NCBI GenBank assembly: GCA_963974675.1
Contig: CAXBDQ010000009.1
Span: forward strand, 1-64,000
DNA: 64,000 nucleotides
Source of the DNA: Porticoccus sp963974675
GTDB lineage: Bacteria > Pseudomonadota > Gammaproteobacteria > Pseudomonadales > Porticoccaceae
Direction: 5' to 3'
Shown here: piece after piece, positions 52,880-61,389 of the stretch
How the letters are laid out: the number at the start of each line of letters is the position of its first letter
Position numbering within the stretch: the first letter of the stretch is position 1
Program-made: the position numbers and the translations under genes
The notes under the pieces: generated by a model
Database searches by the model: none
What the model was told of the DNA's origin: nothing
The model's input: the letters and a program-made list of their open reading frames with translations, nothing else

Positions 52880-52967
52880 GTTTAACAAGGTGAGCAATGA
52901 ACGCCTGCGGCTGGACAGCAAAAAGCGTGGCTTTTTCACAATGCTACCCATTCACTAGGCGTTAGGC
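52880..52967 (+). repeat. attC integron recombination site 2 (consensus)
   Basis: R'' GTTTAAC (52880-52886) and R' GTTAGGC (52961-52967) both match the RYYYAAC/GTTRRRY consensus. Between them, GTGAGCAATG and CATTCAC pair with extrahelical bases, and the innermost AAAAAGC/GCTTTTT hairpin closes the structure. Length is 88 bp. It begins three bases after a stop codon and is followed 63 bases later by the start of the next gene. Confidence 0.85.
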
Positions 52968-53030
52968 CATGCATGCAGCGTGGGTGTTCTCTGTCAGCTC
53001 GTAAAACTCTATGCCAAGAGACGGCAAATC

Positions 53031-53990
53031 ATGACGAATTTACTCTTTTTATTACTCGGTGTGGGCTTACTTACCATTGGTGGCGAAGCGTTGATTCGAG
53101 GCTCGTTAGCTGCCTCCCAGCGTCTCGGTGTATCGCCATTACTAAGTGGTCTCGTTATCGTAGGCTTCGGCACATCAGCGCCAGAATTGGTGGTTTCTGT
53201 AAATGCTGCATTAAATCAACAACCGGATATTGCAGTTGGCAACGTAGTGGGTAGCAATATTGGCAATGTTTTACTAATCCTAGGGATATGTGCGCTGATC
53301 GCGCCACTGACAATCAAGCCTTTGGCATTACGCCGGGATGCTGTCACTGTAGTAGTGGCTAGTATACTATTTTTGGTTTTAGTTGGCGGAAGCGCACTGG
53401 GACGCACGGATGGCGTAATCTTCTTGACTGCCTTAGTAGCTTATTTGGTATGGGCTTATTGGAGTGAACGCATCCACGCACCCGCGACGACACTTAACAA
53501 AGCCGAAGCTGAGGAACTTACCGCTTTACCAAAGTCTATAGGAGGGACTGTAGCGGCAGTAATCATTGGTCTACTACTGTTAATTTCAGGGTCACAGGTG
53601 CTGCTTATTGGAGCTGTAGGGATTGCTGAGAGCTTAGGTGTTTCTGAGGCTGTCATCGGATTGACATTGGTAGCTGTTGGTACATCCCTTCCAGAGCTTT
53701 CAATTTCTGTAATTGCTGCACTACGACGGCACGCAGATGTAGCCGTTGGAAACATACTTGGTAGCAATATATTTAATTTGTTGGGGATATTAGGAGTATC
53801 CGCTTTACTTCAACCACTTCCCGTTCACGCAAGAATTCTGCAATTCGACCAATGGGTCTTGCTTGTAGCGTCGCTATTACTATTTTTGTTTTTGTATACA
53901 GGGCGTCGTCTAAGTCGGTTAGAAGGTGGAATACTCTTAGCTACCTACGGTGTTTATGTCGGCTTAAGTTTTACCGCATTCGGTAGTTAA
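53031..53990 (+). CDS. CaCA-family calcium/sodium antiporter (YrbG-like)
   Basis: A 319-residue inner-membrane antiporter with about ten hydrophobic helices in two homologous halves. Both alpha-repeats are present: VGFGTSAPELVVSVNAAL with AVGNVVGSNIGNVLLILG, and VAVGTSLPELSISVIAAL with AVGNILGSNIFNLLGILG. They carry the ion-binding Glu residues and Asn. It likely exports Ca2+ in exchange for Na+ or H+. ATG 53031 was preferred over an in-frame upstream start at 52980, since the latter lies close to the attC site. The gene follows attC site 2 and so may be a cassette cargo, though no complete attC was found after it. Confidence 0.92.
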   Translation: MTNLLFLLLGVGLLTIGGEALIRGSLAASQRLGVSPLLSGLVIVGFGTSAPELVVSVNAALNQQPDIAVGNVVGSNIGNVLLILGICALIAPLTIKPLALRRDAVTVVVASILFLVLVGGSALGRTDGVIFLTALVAYLVWAYWSERIHAPATTLNKAEAEELTALPKSIGGTVAAVIIGLLLLISGSQVLLIGAVGIAESLGVSEAVIGLTLVAVGTSLPELSISVIAALRRHADVAVGNILGSNIFNLLGILGVSALLQPLPVHARILQFDQWVLLVASLLLFLFLYTGRRLSRLEGGILLATYGVYVGLSFTAFGS

Positions 53991-53999
53991 CGGTGATAT

Positions 54000-54061
54000 T
54001 AGGCATTAATTAATCCTAAATTATCAAAATTTGAAACAATGCCACAAATATAATGCCTAAC
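54000..54061. repeat. Inverted repeat with half-attC-like end after the antiporter gene
   Basis: TTAGGCATT (54000-54008) and AATGCCTAA (54052-54060) form a perfect 9-bp inverted repeat around an AT-rich 43-base loop. The right end GCCTAAC fits an attC R'' arm (RYYYAAC), but no R' arm follows before efpL. It could be a truncated attC or an unrelated hairpin. Confidence 0.5.
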
Positions 54062-54127
54062 AAACATATCAAATTGACTCCAAAAATCTGATAAATTTAT
54101 TACATTTAAATTTCAGGACTAAAGAAT

Positions 54128-54703
54128 ATGCCCAAGGCAAGTGAAATCAAGAAAAATGCGGCGATTGACTATAACGGTAAAACCTACATAGTTCGCGACA
54201 TTGAGCGTTCTGTTCCCCAAGGCCGGGCAGGTGGCAGCCTGTACCGACTGCGTATGTATGATGTTGTCACCAACAGCAAAATTGACGAGACCTTTAAGGA
54301 CTCGGATATGCTGAATCTTGCCGACCTCATCCGCAGGCCTGTTATGTTTTCTTACATTGACGGCGATGAGTATGTCTTTATGGATACTGAAAACTACACG
54401 CCGTACAACCTGAATAAAGATGCTATTGTCGATGAGATCCTTTTCATTGATGAGTCAACAGCGGGTGTTCAGGTCATCATCGTCAACGACGTACCAGTAG
54501 CTCTTGACCTGCCAACAAGCGTGGAGCTTGACGTGATGGAAACGGATCCATCAATCAAGGGAGGATCGGCAACGTCAAGAACCAAACCGGCGCTGCTATC
54601 GACCGGCGTAACCATTCAAGTTCCTGAGCACATTTCTACTGGTGATAAAATCAGGGTGAATGTGGAAGAACGCAAGTTTATGGGTCGAGCAGACACAAAA
54701 TAA
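54128..54703 (+). CDS. efpL: Elongation factor P-like protein EfpL (YeiP)
   Basis: A 191-residue EF-P paralogue, helping ribosomes past proline-rich and some other arrest motifs. The N-terminus MPKASEIKKNAAIDYNGK, the domain III segment RTKPALLSTGVTIQVPEHISTGDKIRVN and the terminal EERKFMGRAD are diagnostic of EfpL/YeiP rather than canonical EF-P. The tip loop has Arg (SVPQGRAGG) in place of the modified lysine of EF-P. It is a single gene following the cassette-like segment. Confidence 0.95.
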   Translation: MPKASEIKKNAAIDYNGKTYIVRDIERSVPQGRAGGSLYRLRMYDVVTNSKIDETFKDSDMLNLADLIRRPVMFSYIDGDEYVFMDTENYTPYNLNKDAIVDEILFIDESTAGVQVIIVNDVPVALDLPTSVELDVMETDPSIKGGSATSRTKPALLSTGVTIQVPEHISTGDKIRVNVEERKFMGRADTK

Positions 54704-54898
54704 TGGCTTAAGCTATCACGAAAATGGGCATTTATCCTACAACGTTGGCTCTGTTACCCTTTGCTCATTGGGCAACCTGACAATTGAGTTAGTGGAGTAT
54801 TTCAATACAGCTGATACCATTAGGAAATACCTACAGAGTCAGTCGCAAAATTAAAGGGACTGAATGATTGTCACCCTTTGATTTGCCGAGGAAACATT

Positions 54899-55264
54899 AT
54901 GTTAGAAATGATAGATATAGGCATTGATCATTCCGTCGCCTTTCGCATCTCAGGAAAGGTTACTGAAAGTGATATGTCTTTAGTACTGAATGACGCAAAG
55001 GAAAAGATTGGGCGTCATGGAGATATTGTTATTCTTGAGCAGATAGATTCATTTGATGGTATTGAGATATCAGCGGTTATCGAAGAGTTTAAATATTTAT
55101 TCGACGTTGGCGTTTCGGATATCACTAAAGTTGCAGTATTAACTGACAACAAATGGTTGGAAACAATGGTTAACATTGAGGATACATTTTTCAGTACGAT
55201 TAAAATGAGATGTTTTGCCATCGATGACAGAGACTCGGCCGTAACGTTTTTAAAAAGCCCATAA
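54899..55264 (+). CDS. SpoIIAA-like (STAS-type) protein
   Basis: A 121-residue cytoplasmic protein with the fold of the SpoIIAA-like family: alternating strands and helices, with VAFRISGKVTESDMSLVL at the N-terminus and DITKVAVLTDNKWLETMVN in the C-terminal half. The phosphorylatable Ser of true anti-anti-sigma factors is not evident. GAGG before ATG 54899 makes this start more likely than TTG 54878. Function unknown; relatives are found across marine gammaproteobacteria. Confidence 0.8.
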   Translation: MLEMIDIGIDHSVAFRISGKVTESDMSLVLNDAKEKIGRHGDIVILEQIDSFDGIEISAVIEEFKYLFDVGVSDITKVAVLTDNKWLETMVNIEDTFFSTIKMRCFAIDDRDSAVTFLKSP

Positions 55265-55431
55265 CATAACAAGAGAGATAGTTTTTTTTGCTATTTACGC
55301 GTTGAACCGTCTAATTATCTAGGGCTGATGTGATTAAGATGCATCGACAGCATTTTCATAATTAAACGCATTCATAACCTTTCATTGAACCTTCTAACAC
55401 TCCACACCCTACACCAAAAAGAGACCGCCCC

Positions 55432-56268
55432 TTGCTAAGTTATAGACATTCCTTTCATGCCGGTAATTTTGCCGACATTATCAAGCACATTGTCTTGGTA
55501 GAAATACTTGAGCACCTAACCAAAAAGGAAGCGCCCTTTGAGTATATCGACACACACTCAGGTGCGGGCCTTTATAACCTGAAATCCAATGATGCTCAAA
55601 AGCTGCAAGAACACGCTAATGGTATCGCCAAAATAAAATCCAAAGACTTTCCAGAACTGGCACGTTATTTCGAGGTCATCAATACCTTCAATAAATCCGC
55701 TGATTTAAACATCTACCCTGGCTCCCCTTCTATCGCCCAGCATTTCCTCCGAAAACAGGATCGAGCTTGGCTGTTTGAACTTCACCCTCAAGACTATGAG
55801 TCACTGAGTCGCAATATACGCAGTAACAAAAAAATACGGGGTTCTTGTCAGGATGGATTAACAGGCATGGTGACATTGCTGCCACCCACCAGTCGAAGGG
55901 GGCTTGTCCTGATAGACCCCTCCTATGAAATTAAATCCGAATATGATCACGTCATTGATGTGGTAATACAGGCCTACAAAAAGTTTAGCACGGGCACTTA
56001 TGCCATTTGGTATCCCGTAGTTGATCGACAAAAAATTGATCACATGGAGAAAAAACTCATCCGAAGTGGCATTAAAAACATACAACGTTTTGAGTTGGGT
56101 CTTTCTGCTGATTCAGAGGAAAGAGGAATGACTGCGTCAGGTTTGTTTGTTATCAACCCACCTTGGAAACTGTTAGAAAAAATGGACATATTACTTCCCA
56201 AGCTTGCACAAAAACTTGGTGAAGGAGACGAGCATTTTTACAAATGCGATATCATCTCGGGGGAGTAA
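55432..56268 (+). CDS. rlmJ: 23S rRNA (adenine-2030-N6)-methyltransferase
   Basis: A 278-residue SAM-dependent methyltransferase. The N-terminus LSYRHSFHAGNFADIIKHIV is the RlmJ signature; SAM-binding YIDTHSGAGLY and the catalytic LIDPSYE (a DPPY variant with Ser) follow. Length matches E. coli RlmJ (280 aa). The start codon is TTG at 55432, with AGAG a few bases upstream; no in-frame ATG precedes the conserved N-terminus. Confidence 0.94.
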   Translation: MLSYRHSFHAGNFADIIKHIVLVEILEHLTKKEAPFEYIDTHSGAGLYNLKSNDAQKLQEHANGIAKIKSKDFPELARYFEVINTFNKSADLNIYPGSPSIAQHFLRKQDRAWLFELHPQDYESLSRNIRSNKKIRGSCQDGLTGMVTLLPPTSRRGLVLIDPSYEIKSEYDHVIDVVIQAYKKFSTGTYAIWYPVVDRQKIDHMEKKLIRSGIKNIQRFELGLSADSEERGMTASGLFVINPPWKLLEKMDILLPKLAQKLGEGDEHFYKCDIISGE

Positions 56269-56382
56269 AGCTTAGATAAAATAAATAAAGGGAATAAAAG
56301 GAGAAAGATCCATCCCCTTATACGACTTACTTCTTTTATGACTTACTCCTTTTTTCGATTAAGGGCTATTCAGTCAGCCCCC

Positions 56383-58158
56383 TTAGAAATCCTCAATACC
56401 CAAGCCCATTACTGCCTCCGAACCCGCTTTTACCGCTTCGAAGTAACCAGTATTCCGTGACATCACATGTTGAGCAAAGAATTTTGCCGTCATCACTTTA
56501 TTGTCATTAAAACGGGTATTGCCCTCGCCCGCTGTCTTTAAATGGGTCGCAGCCACTGCACTTTTTACCAACATGGCTCCAGCAACGGTAGCACCCATTA
56601 ACATCAGCATGTTATAGGCAGAAGCACTGAGCACGGTCCAATCTTCCGCTGCGCCCGTCAATATCGTATTTGTAGCTTCTTTGCAGGCGACTAGAGAGGT
56701 TTCCAGAATGTCAGCAATGTCTAACAGGCCAGCCGCTTTAGCCTCGACAACCACCTGAGTTAAATCTTCAAGCAGCTCCATTGCCGATTGGCCCTTATCT
56801 CGAGCCAATTTACGACCCACCAGATCAAGACCTTGAATGCCGTTGGTACCTTCATAAATAGGTAGAATACGGGCATCTCTTAAATGCTGCGCGGCACCCG
56901 TTTCTTCTATAAAACCCATGCCACCGTGCACTTGCACCCCCAGAGAGGTGACTTCCATACCAATTTCAGTACACCAGCCTTTTACCAGCGGCGTCAGTAA
57001 ATCAACCCGGCGCTGGTGGTAAGCGGCCTGCTCTTTATCTTCTAGCTTGTGAACATAGTCTTCATGGGCTAACGATAAATAGGCCAATGCCCTCCCGCCT
57101 TCAGTTAATGAACGCATGAGCATCAGCATACGACGCACATCGGGATGATGAATAATGGTGGCTTGTTTATTGCCCGGCACACTACCCTGTACTCGCTCTT
57201 TGGCGAAGGCTACCGCCTGCTGATAGGCCCGCTCACTGATAGAGACCCCTTGTAAACCAACAGCTAAGCGAGCTTCGTTCATCATGGCGAACATATAGAC
57301 CAAGCCCTGATTCTCCTCGCCCACCAGATAACCCACAGCTCCGCCGTTATCACCGAAGGATAGCGAGCAGGTTGGACTGGCATGAATCCCCAGCTTGTGT
57401 TCCACACCGACACAGCGAACATCATTACGCTCACCGGCACTACCATCTTCATTAATCAGAAATTTGGGGACCACAAACAAGGAAATACCTTTAACACCCT
57501 CTGGTGCATCTGGGGTGCGAGCCAGTACCAGATGGATAATATTGTCGGTGTAATCGTGGTCACCCCAGGTAATAAAAATTTTCTGGCCACTGAGTAAGTA
57601 GTGGTCCTCTGTTGGTACGGCTTTTGTGCGAACGGCGGCGAGATCCGAACCGGCCTGAGGCTCGGTGAGGTTCATGGTTCCTGTCCACGAACCTGAAATC
57701 AAATTATTTAAATAGGTTTTTTTTTGTTCATCACTGCCATAGAGCGTCAGTGCGGTAACGACCCCTTTGGTCAGCATGGGACACAAACTGAACGCCATAT
57801 TGGCAGATTGAGACATTTCGTCGACAGCAATGGATAATAGAGCAGGCAATCCCTGTCCACCGAACGCAACATCGCCGGTTAACCCCGGCCAGCCAGCCTG
57901 TACAATTTGCTGGTAAATACCATCCAGTGCGGGTGCAGTGATGACCTTGTCACCCTCAAGCCTTGATCCCTGGGAATCAGCCACTTGGTTGGTGGGTGCC
58001 AAGACTTCACCATAAAAACGAGCCGCTTCTTCTAGAATAGCGTCCACCATATCCGGTGTTGCCTCTTCGTAACCCGGAAGTTTTGCAATACTCTCTATAT
58101 CCAGCACATTATTGAGCAGGAACTTCATGTCATCGATAGGTGCGTTGTAGATGGTCAT
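56383..58158 (-). CDS. Acyl-CoA dehydrogenase
   Basis: A 591-residue flavoprotein oxidising acyl-CoA in beta-oxidation. The FAD/substrate segments NLTEPQAGSDLAAVRTKA and KIFITWGDHDYTDNIIHLVLAR, and the C-terminal YEGTNGIQGLDLVGRKL, are typical of the family with an extra C-terminal helical domain (AcylCoA_DH_C-like). Such proteins are longer than human medium-chain dehydrogenases (about 400 aa), as here. Chain length specificity is not visible. It is a stand-alone gene. A hairpin overlaps its stop codon (56367-56390), but no T-run follows on its strand. Confidence 0.93.
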   Translation of the reverse strand: MTIYNAPIDDMKFLLNNVLDIESIAKLPGYEEATPDMVDAILEEAARFYGEVLAPTNQVADSQGSRLEGDKVITAPALDGIYQQIVQAGWPGLTGDVAFGGQGLPALLSIAVDEMSQSANMAFSLCPMLTKGVVTALTLYGSDEQKKTYLNNLISGSWTGTMNLTEPQAGSDLAAVRTKAVPTEDHYLLSGQKIFITWGDHDYTDNIIHLVLARTPDAPEGVKGISLFVVPKFLINEDGSAGERNDVRCVGVEHKLGIHASPTCSLSFGDNGGAVGYLVGEENQGLVYMFAMMNEARLAVGLQGVSISERAYQQAVAFAKERVQGSVPGNKQATIIHHPDVRRMLMLMRSLTEGGRALAYLSLAHEDYVHKLEDKEQAAYHQRRVDLLTPLVKGWCTEIGMEVTSLGVQVHGGMGFIEETGAAQHLRDARILPIYEGTNGIQGLDLVGRKLARDKGQSAMELLEDLTQVVVEAKAAGLLDIADILETSLVACKEATNTILTGAAEDWTVLSASAYNMLMLMGATVAGAMLVKSAVAATHLKTAGEGNTRFNDNKVMTAKFFAQHVMSRNTGYFEAVKAGSEAVMGLGIEDF

Positions 58159-58324
58159 ACCCTAATTCCCATTAGCAATCTGTTGTTATCCTGATATAAA
58201 ACCATATCAGACAAAGAAATGTCGCTGTTTCAGGACAAAACATTATGGAATTTGTGACTCAAAGGTACCCATATTACATAACGGAGATGGCGCAACAAAT
58301 ATTCCACCATAGGTTAAGAAGCAC

Positions 58325-59020
58325 TTAACTGGTGCTGGCTTCTACGCCGTTAATCAGCCGGGAGAAGGTCTGGGGGTCAGCCAAATGCCCTGTGTCGTCC
58401 AAAGCAGGATATTCCAGTCCTCTTTCTCGACAGATACGGGCTATAACTGGCTGACACCACTCAAAGAGCAAGGTTTGATATTCATCTTGGGGTAAATGGC
58501 AACGGTCATACATGCCCGCCTCACTTCGCTGGCGTTGCGCCTCGGCCAAAATAATGGCGCAAGCCGCTGAGACATTAAAAGACTCGGCCATGCCCATCAT
58601 AGGAATAATGACAGTGCCATCTAGCCGACTATAGGCACTGTCACTCACCCCCCACTTTTCTGCGCCCAATAACAATGCCGTCGGCCGAGTGTAGTCAACC
58701 TCACGATAATCTACGGCATGTTCATCAAAATGTGCTGCCACAATCTGGAGACCCCGCTGCTGAAGATTTTCGATGGGAATGACGATGTTGTTATGGACTA
58801 TTGTTTTAACCCATTTATGAGCACCCAGGGAGGTGCCGGTGTGGGGCCGATATACTCCCTTTTCATACACTGAATGGACCTGATGTATTCCTACCGCATC
58901 TGCCGTTCGAGTAATCGCCGATAAATTCTGTCCTTTATGAACCTGATCGGTAATCACGGTTAAATCGGTCTGGCGACTATTGAGGACTTTCAGTATTTTT
59001 TCGTAACGTGCTGGCGTCAT
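58325..59020 (-). CDS. trmH: tRNA (guanosine(18)-2'-O)-methyltransferase
   Basis: A 231-residue SPOUT-class enzyme methylating G18 in the tRNA D-loop. Motif 1 is LSAITRTADAVGIHQVHSVYE, motif 2 is ALLLGAEKWGVSD, and motif 3 is VIIPMMGMAESFNVSAACAIILAEAQRQR, which form the knotted SAM site. The length agrees with E. coli TrmH (229 aa). The C-terminal tail ends near VEASTS. Confidence 0.95.
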   Translation of the reverse strand: MTPARYEKILKVLNSRQTDLTVITDQVHKGQNLSAITRTADAVGIHQVHSVYEKGVYRPHTGTSLGAHKWVKTIVHNNIVIPIENLQQRGLQIVAAHFDEHAVDYREVDYTRPTALLLGAEKWGVSDSAYSRLDGTVIIPMMGMAESFNVSAACAIILAEAQRQRSEAGMYDRCHLPQDEYQTLLFEWCQPVIARICRERGLEYPALDDTGHLADPQTFSRLINGVEASTS

Positions 59021-59174
59021 CCGCGCATTATGTCAGAGAGCACAAAAATCAAAAACCATCTACTAATCGAAAATATCTTCCACTGAACCGTTAACAAGGT
59101 AGTAAACCTTGATCGCCTACCCATTTAGATGCAAATTAACAATAAAGCATCGACACCCAACAGGGAGATCCGTT

Positions 59175-60098
59175 TTGACCAACTACTTACACAATAAAGC
59201 ACTGTGGCAACAAGTAGAGACAGTCACTGACTCAGCCCTTGCCTGCGGTGCTCTCCAATCCATCCCCACCCACTGCGAAACAAGGGAAATTCCTTTCAGT
59301 GAAAGTGCGTGTGGTGACAACCTGATGTGTTTTCAAATAAGAGTAGTGGAAAACCTGGTTCGGAAATCAAAAGAAGTACAGCAGAGAGCAAAACAAACGC
59401 CCAACCCAAAAGATTTTGACCCATTTCTACCCTATGACCCAGCCCTGTATGTGGGCGAACTGACAGACCATTACCGCTGTCTGTTAAATAAATTCAACGT
59501 GATTGATCACCACATATTAATGGTGACTAAGCAGTTTTTGCCGCAACAAACTGCCCTGAACACGGAAGACTTTCTGGCCGCTCAAATTTGTCTCCAAGCT
59601 CAGGATGGTTTGGTCTTCTATAATGGAGGCCCAATAGCCGGAGCTAGTGTGGAGCATAAGCATCTACAAATGATCCCCCTCCCCCTATCATCAACAACCA
59701 TCTTCCCCTTTGCAGACTTGTTCTCTCAGCTCACTCTACGCGAGGGAATTTGTACTGAGATGCCCCTGTCTTTTAGGCACAGAATAATGCCGACAAAATG
59801 TCCTACTTCAACACCCTATAACCAGCTAAAAACATTTGCCGAGGAAAATTGTCGAGGCTACTACCATTTACTGAAAAGCCTGAACCTTACGATGGACCGC
59901 AATGGATATATGCCTCCCCATAATATGCTGATGACCAGAGACTATCTCTGGGTGATTCCTCGCACTCAAGAGAGCCACCAAGGGCTCACTATCAATGCTC
60001 TAGGTTTTGCCGGTATGCTCCTAGTTAAGAATGAGACACAGCTAAAACTTTTAGATGATATTGGATGCCATGAGCTATTAAAGGCTGTCACCCTGTAA
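59175..60098 (+). CDS. Ap4A phosphorylase-like (ATP adenylyltransferase) protein
   Basis: A 307-residue protein of the HIT superfamily branch typified by yeast Apa1/Apa2. The nucleotide-binding histidine motif H-x-H-x-Q is seen in VEHKHLQMIPLPLS. The N-terminal substrate segment PFLPYDPALYVGEL and the conserved FNVIDHHILMVTKQF match the family. It should split diadenosine tetraphosphate to ATP and ADP. The start was set at TTG 59175, with AGGGAG seven bases upstream; TTG 59109 would add 22 residues. It is divergent from trmH. Confidence 0.9.
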   Translation: MTNYLHNKALWQQVETVTDSALACGALQSIPTHCETREIPFSESACGDNLMCFQIRVVENLVRKSKEVQQRAKQTPNPKDFDPFLPYDPALYVGELTDHYRCLLNKFNVIDHHILMVTKQFLPQQTALNTEDFLAAQICLQAQDGLVFYNGGPIAGASVEHKHLQMIPLPLSSTTIFPFADLFSQLTLREGICTEMPLSFRHRIMPTKCPTSTPYNQLKTFAEENCRGYYHLLKSLNLTMDRNGYMPPHNMLMTRDYLWVIPRTQESHQGLTINALGFAGMLLVKNETQLKLLDDIGCHELLKAVTL

Positions 60099-60408
60099 CA
60101 AAGGCGATAGCAATTCTTATCAGCTCCATCTGCATTTTTTGTATGAATCTCCCTTGAACTAAAAAAAATCATCCCTATCTAAAATCTGAGCATTTAGTTC
60201 TTGGTATGTTTATATGAGAACGTTTCCTATAGCTATAACAAGAGTGTATGAACAATGTTTTTTTCAGTGAACTTTTCGGTGTACTATGCACATCCGCTGA
60301 GCTTTACGCGCGCTCTGACAGGGATAGACACGTCTCTCATACCAAAGACTAATATTGATACTGATGCCCTGTATTTATAACTAAAAATTTTCACAACCGG
60401 AGGACACC
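60099..60408. other. Intergenic region upstream of the Gld-type ABC operon
   Basis: About 310 AT-rich bases with no gene seen. The promoter of the downstream ABC operon should lie here; I could not place it with confidence. The GGAGG immediately before 60409 is the operon's first ribosome-binding site. Confidence 0.5.
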
Positions 60409-61389
60409 ATGCTGGAAGTCAGGCAGTTGACAAGGTTGTATGGCGATTTTAAAGCCGTTGATAATGTCAGCTTCAAAATAAAAAAAGGTGAGATTGTTGG
60501 TTTACTGGGCCATAACGGTGCTGGTAAAACGACGATCATGAAAATGCTCAGTGGTTTTATTGAAGCGAACCATGGCTCTATCTTTATTGACGATATCAAC
60601 CTTCAGCAAGATCCTAAAAAGGCACAGAGGTATCTCGGTTATTTACCAGAGAACCTGCCCATTTATCCTGAAATGATTGTGGCCGATTACCTCGATTATA
60701 TTAGTGAAATGAAAGGTATTAGGGGTGATGAAAAAATATCAGAGATAAGGCGTGTTATTCAGGCAACGGATATCGTGCCTAAGCTGCTATCCCCCATATC
60801 GACCCTGTCTCGCGGCTATAAACAACGTGTCGGTGTCGCACAAGCCATTTTGGGAAGGCCCAAACTATTGATTCTGGATGAGCCGACAAATGGCCTAGAC
60901 CCTACACAAACACAACTTATTAGGGCTTTGATCCGAAACCTTGCCAACGATGCGACAGTCATTCTATCTACCCACATCATGCAGGAAGTGGATGCCCTCT
61001 GTGACCGGGCACTGATTATTCGCAATGGCAAACTGGCTGTCGATGCACAACTAGAAAAGCTTAGAGAAAGTAACCATTTGCTGTTGTCGACCTCATTACC
61101 AACAGACAAGCTCACGGCGTTATTACAACCACTCAGCGCTGTCGTGAAGGTAGAAGAAATATCCGCAGATCAATCTGACGCGAAGCCCTCTGTTTATCGT
61201 TACCGGCTAAGCGTAAAAGAGATGAGTGATCATTTTGCTCTCTGCGGAGAAATTGCCAATTTCATTGTTGCTTCTGGTGCTACGTTATACGCCATTAGCC
61301 AGGAGCATCGTGACCTGGAAACACTGTTTAGGGAGGTCAATGAAAATCCTGTGGAAGCAATTGATGAGGAGGTTCAAAATGCAGCCTAA
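60409..61389 (+). CDS. ABC transporter ATP-binding protein (GldA/NatA-like)
   Basis: A 326-residue ATPase. Walker A is GLLGHNGAGKTT, signature LSRGYKQRVGVAQA, Walker B LLILDEPTNGLDP, switch His in STHIMQEVDALC. A C-terminal region of about 100 residues follows, as in GldA-type exporters. GGAGG lies just before ATG 60409. The next gene begins 11 bases inside this one and encodes the fused permease. Gld-type ABC proteins were named for gliding motility in Bacteroidetes; in gammaproteobacteria the role is not established. Confidence 0.92.
   Translation: MLEVRQLTRLYGDFKAVDNVSFKIKKGEIVGLLGHNGAGKTTIMKMLSGFIEANHGSIFIDDINLQQDPKKAQRYLGYLPENLPIYPEMIVADYLDYISEMKGIRGDEKISEIRRVIQATDIVPKLLSPISTLSRGYKQRVGVAQAILGRPKLLILDEPTNGLDPTQTQLIRALIRNLANDATVILSTHIMQEVDALCDRALIIRNGKLAVDAQLEKLRESNHLLLSTSLPTDKLTALLQPLSAVVKVEEISADQSDAKPSVYRYRLSVKEMSDHFALCGEIANFIVASGATLYAISQEHRDLETLFREVNENPVEAIDEEVQNAA

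Noticed and set aside
56367..56390. Hairpin at the end of the acyl-CoA dehydrogenase gene, considered as a terminator
   Set aside because: It overlaps the stop codon and is followed on the coding strand by A-rich rather than T-rich sequence.
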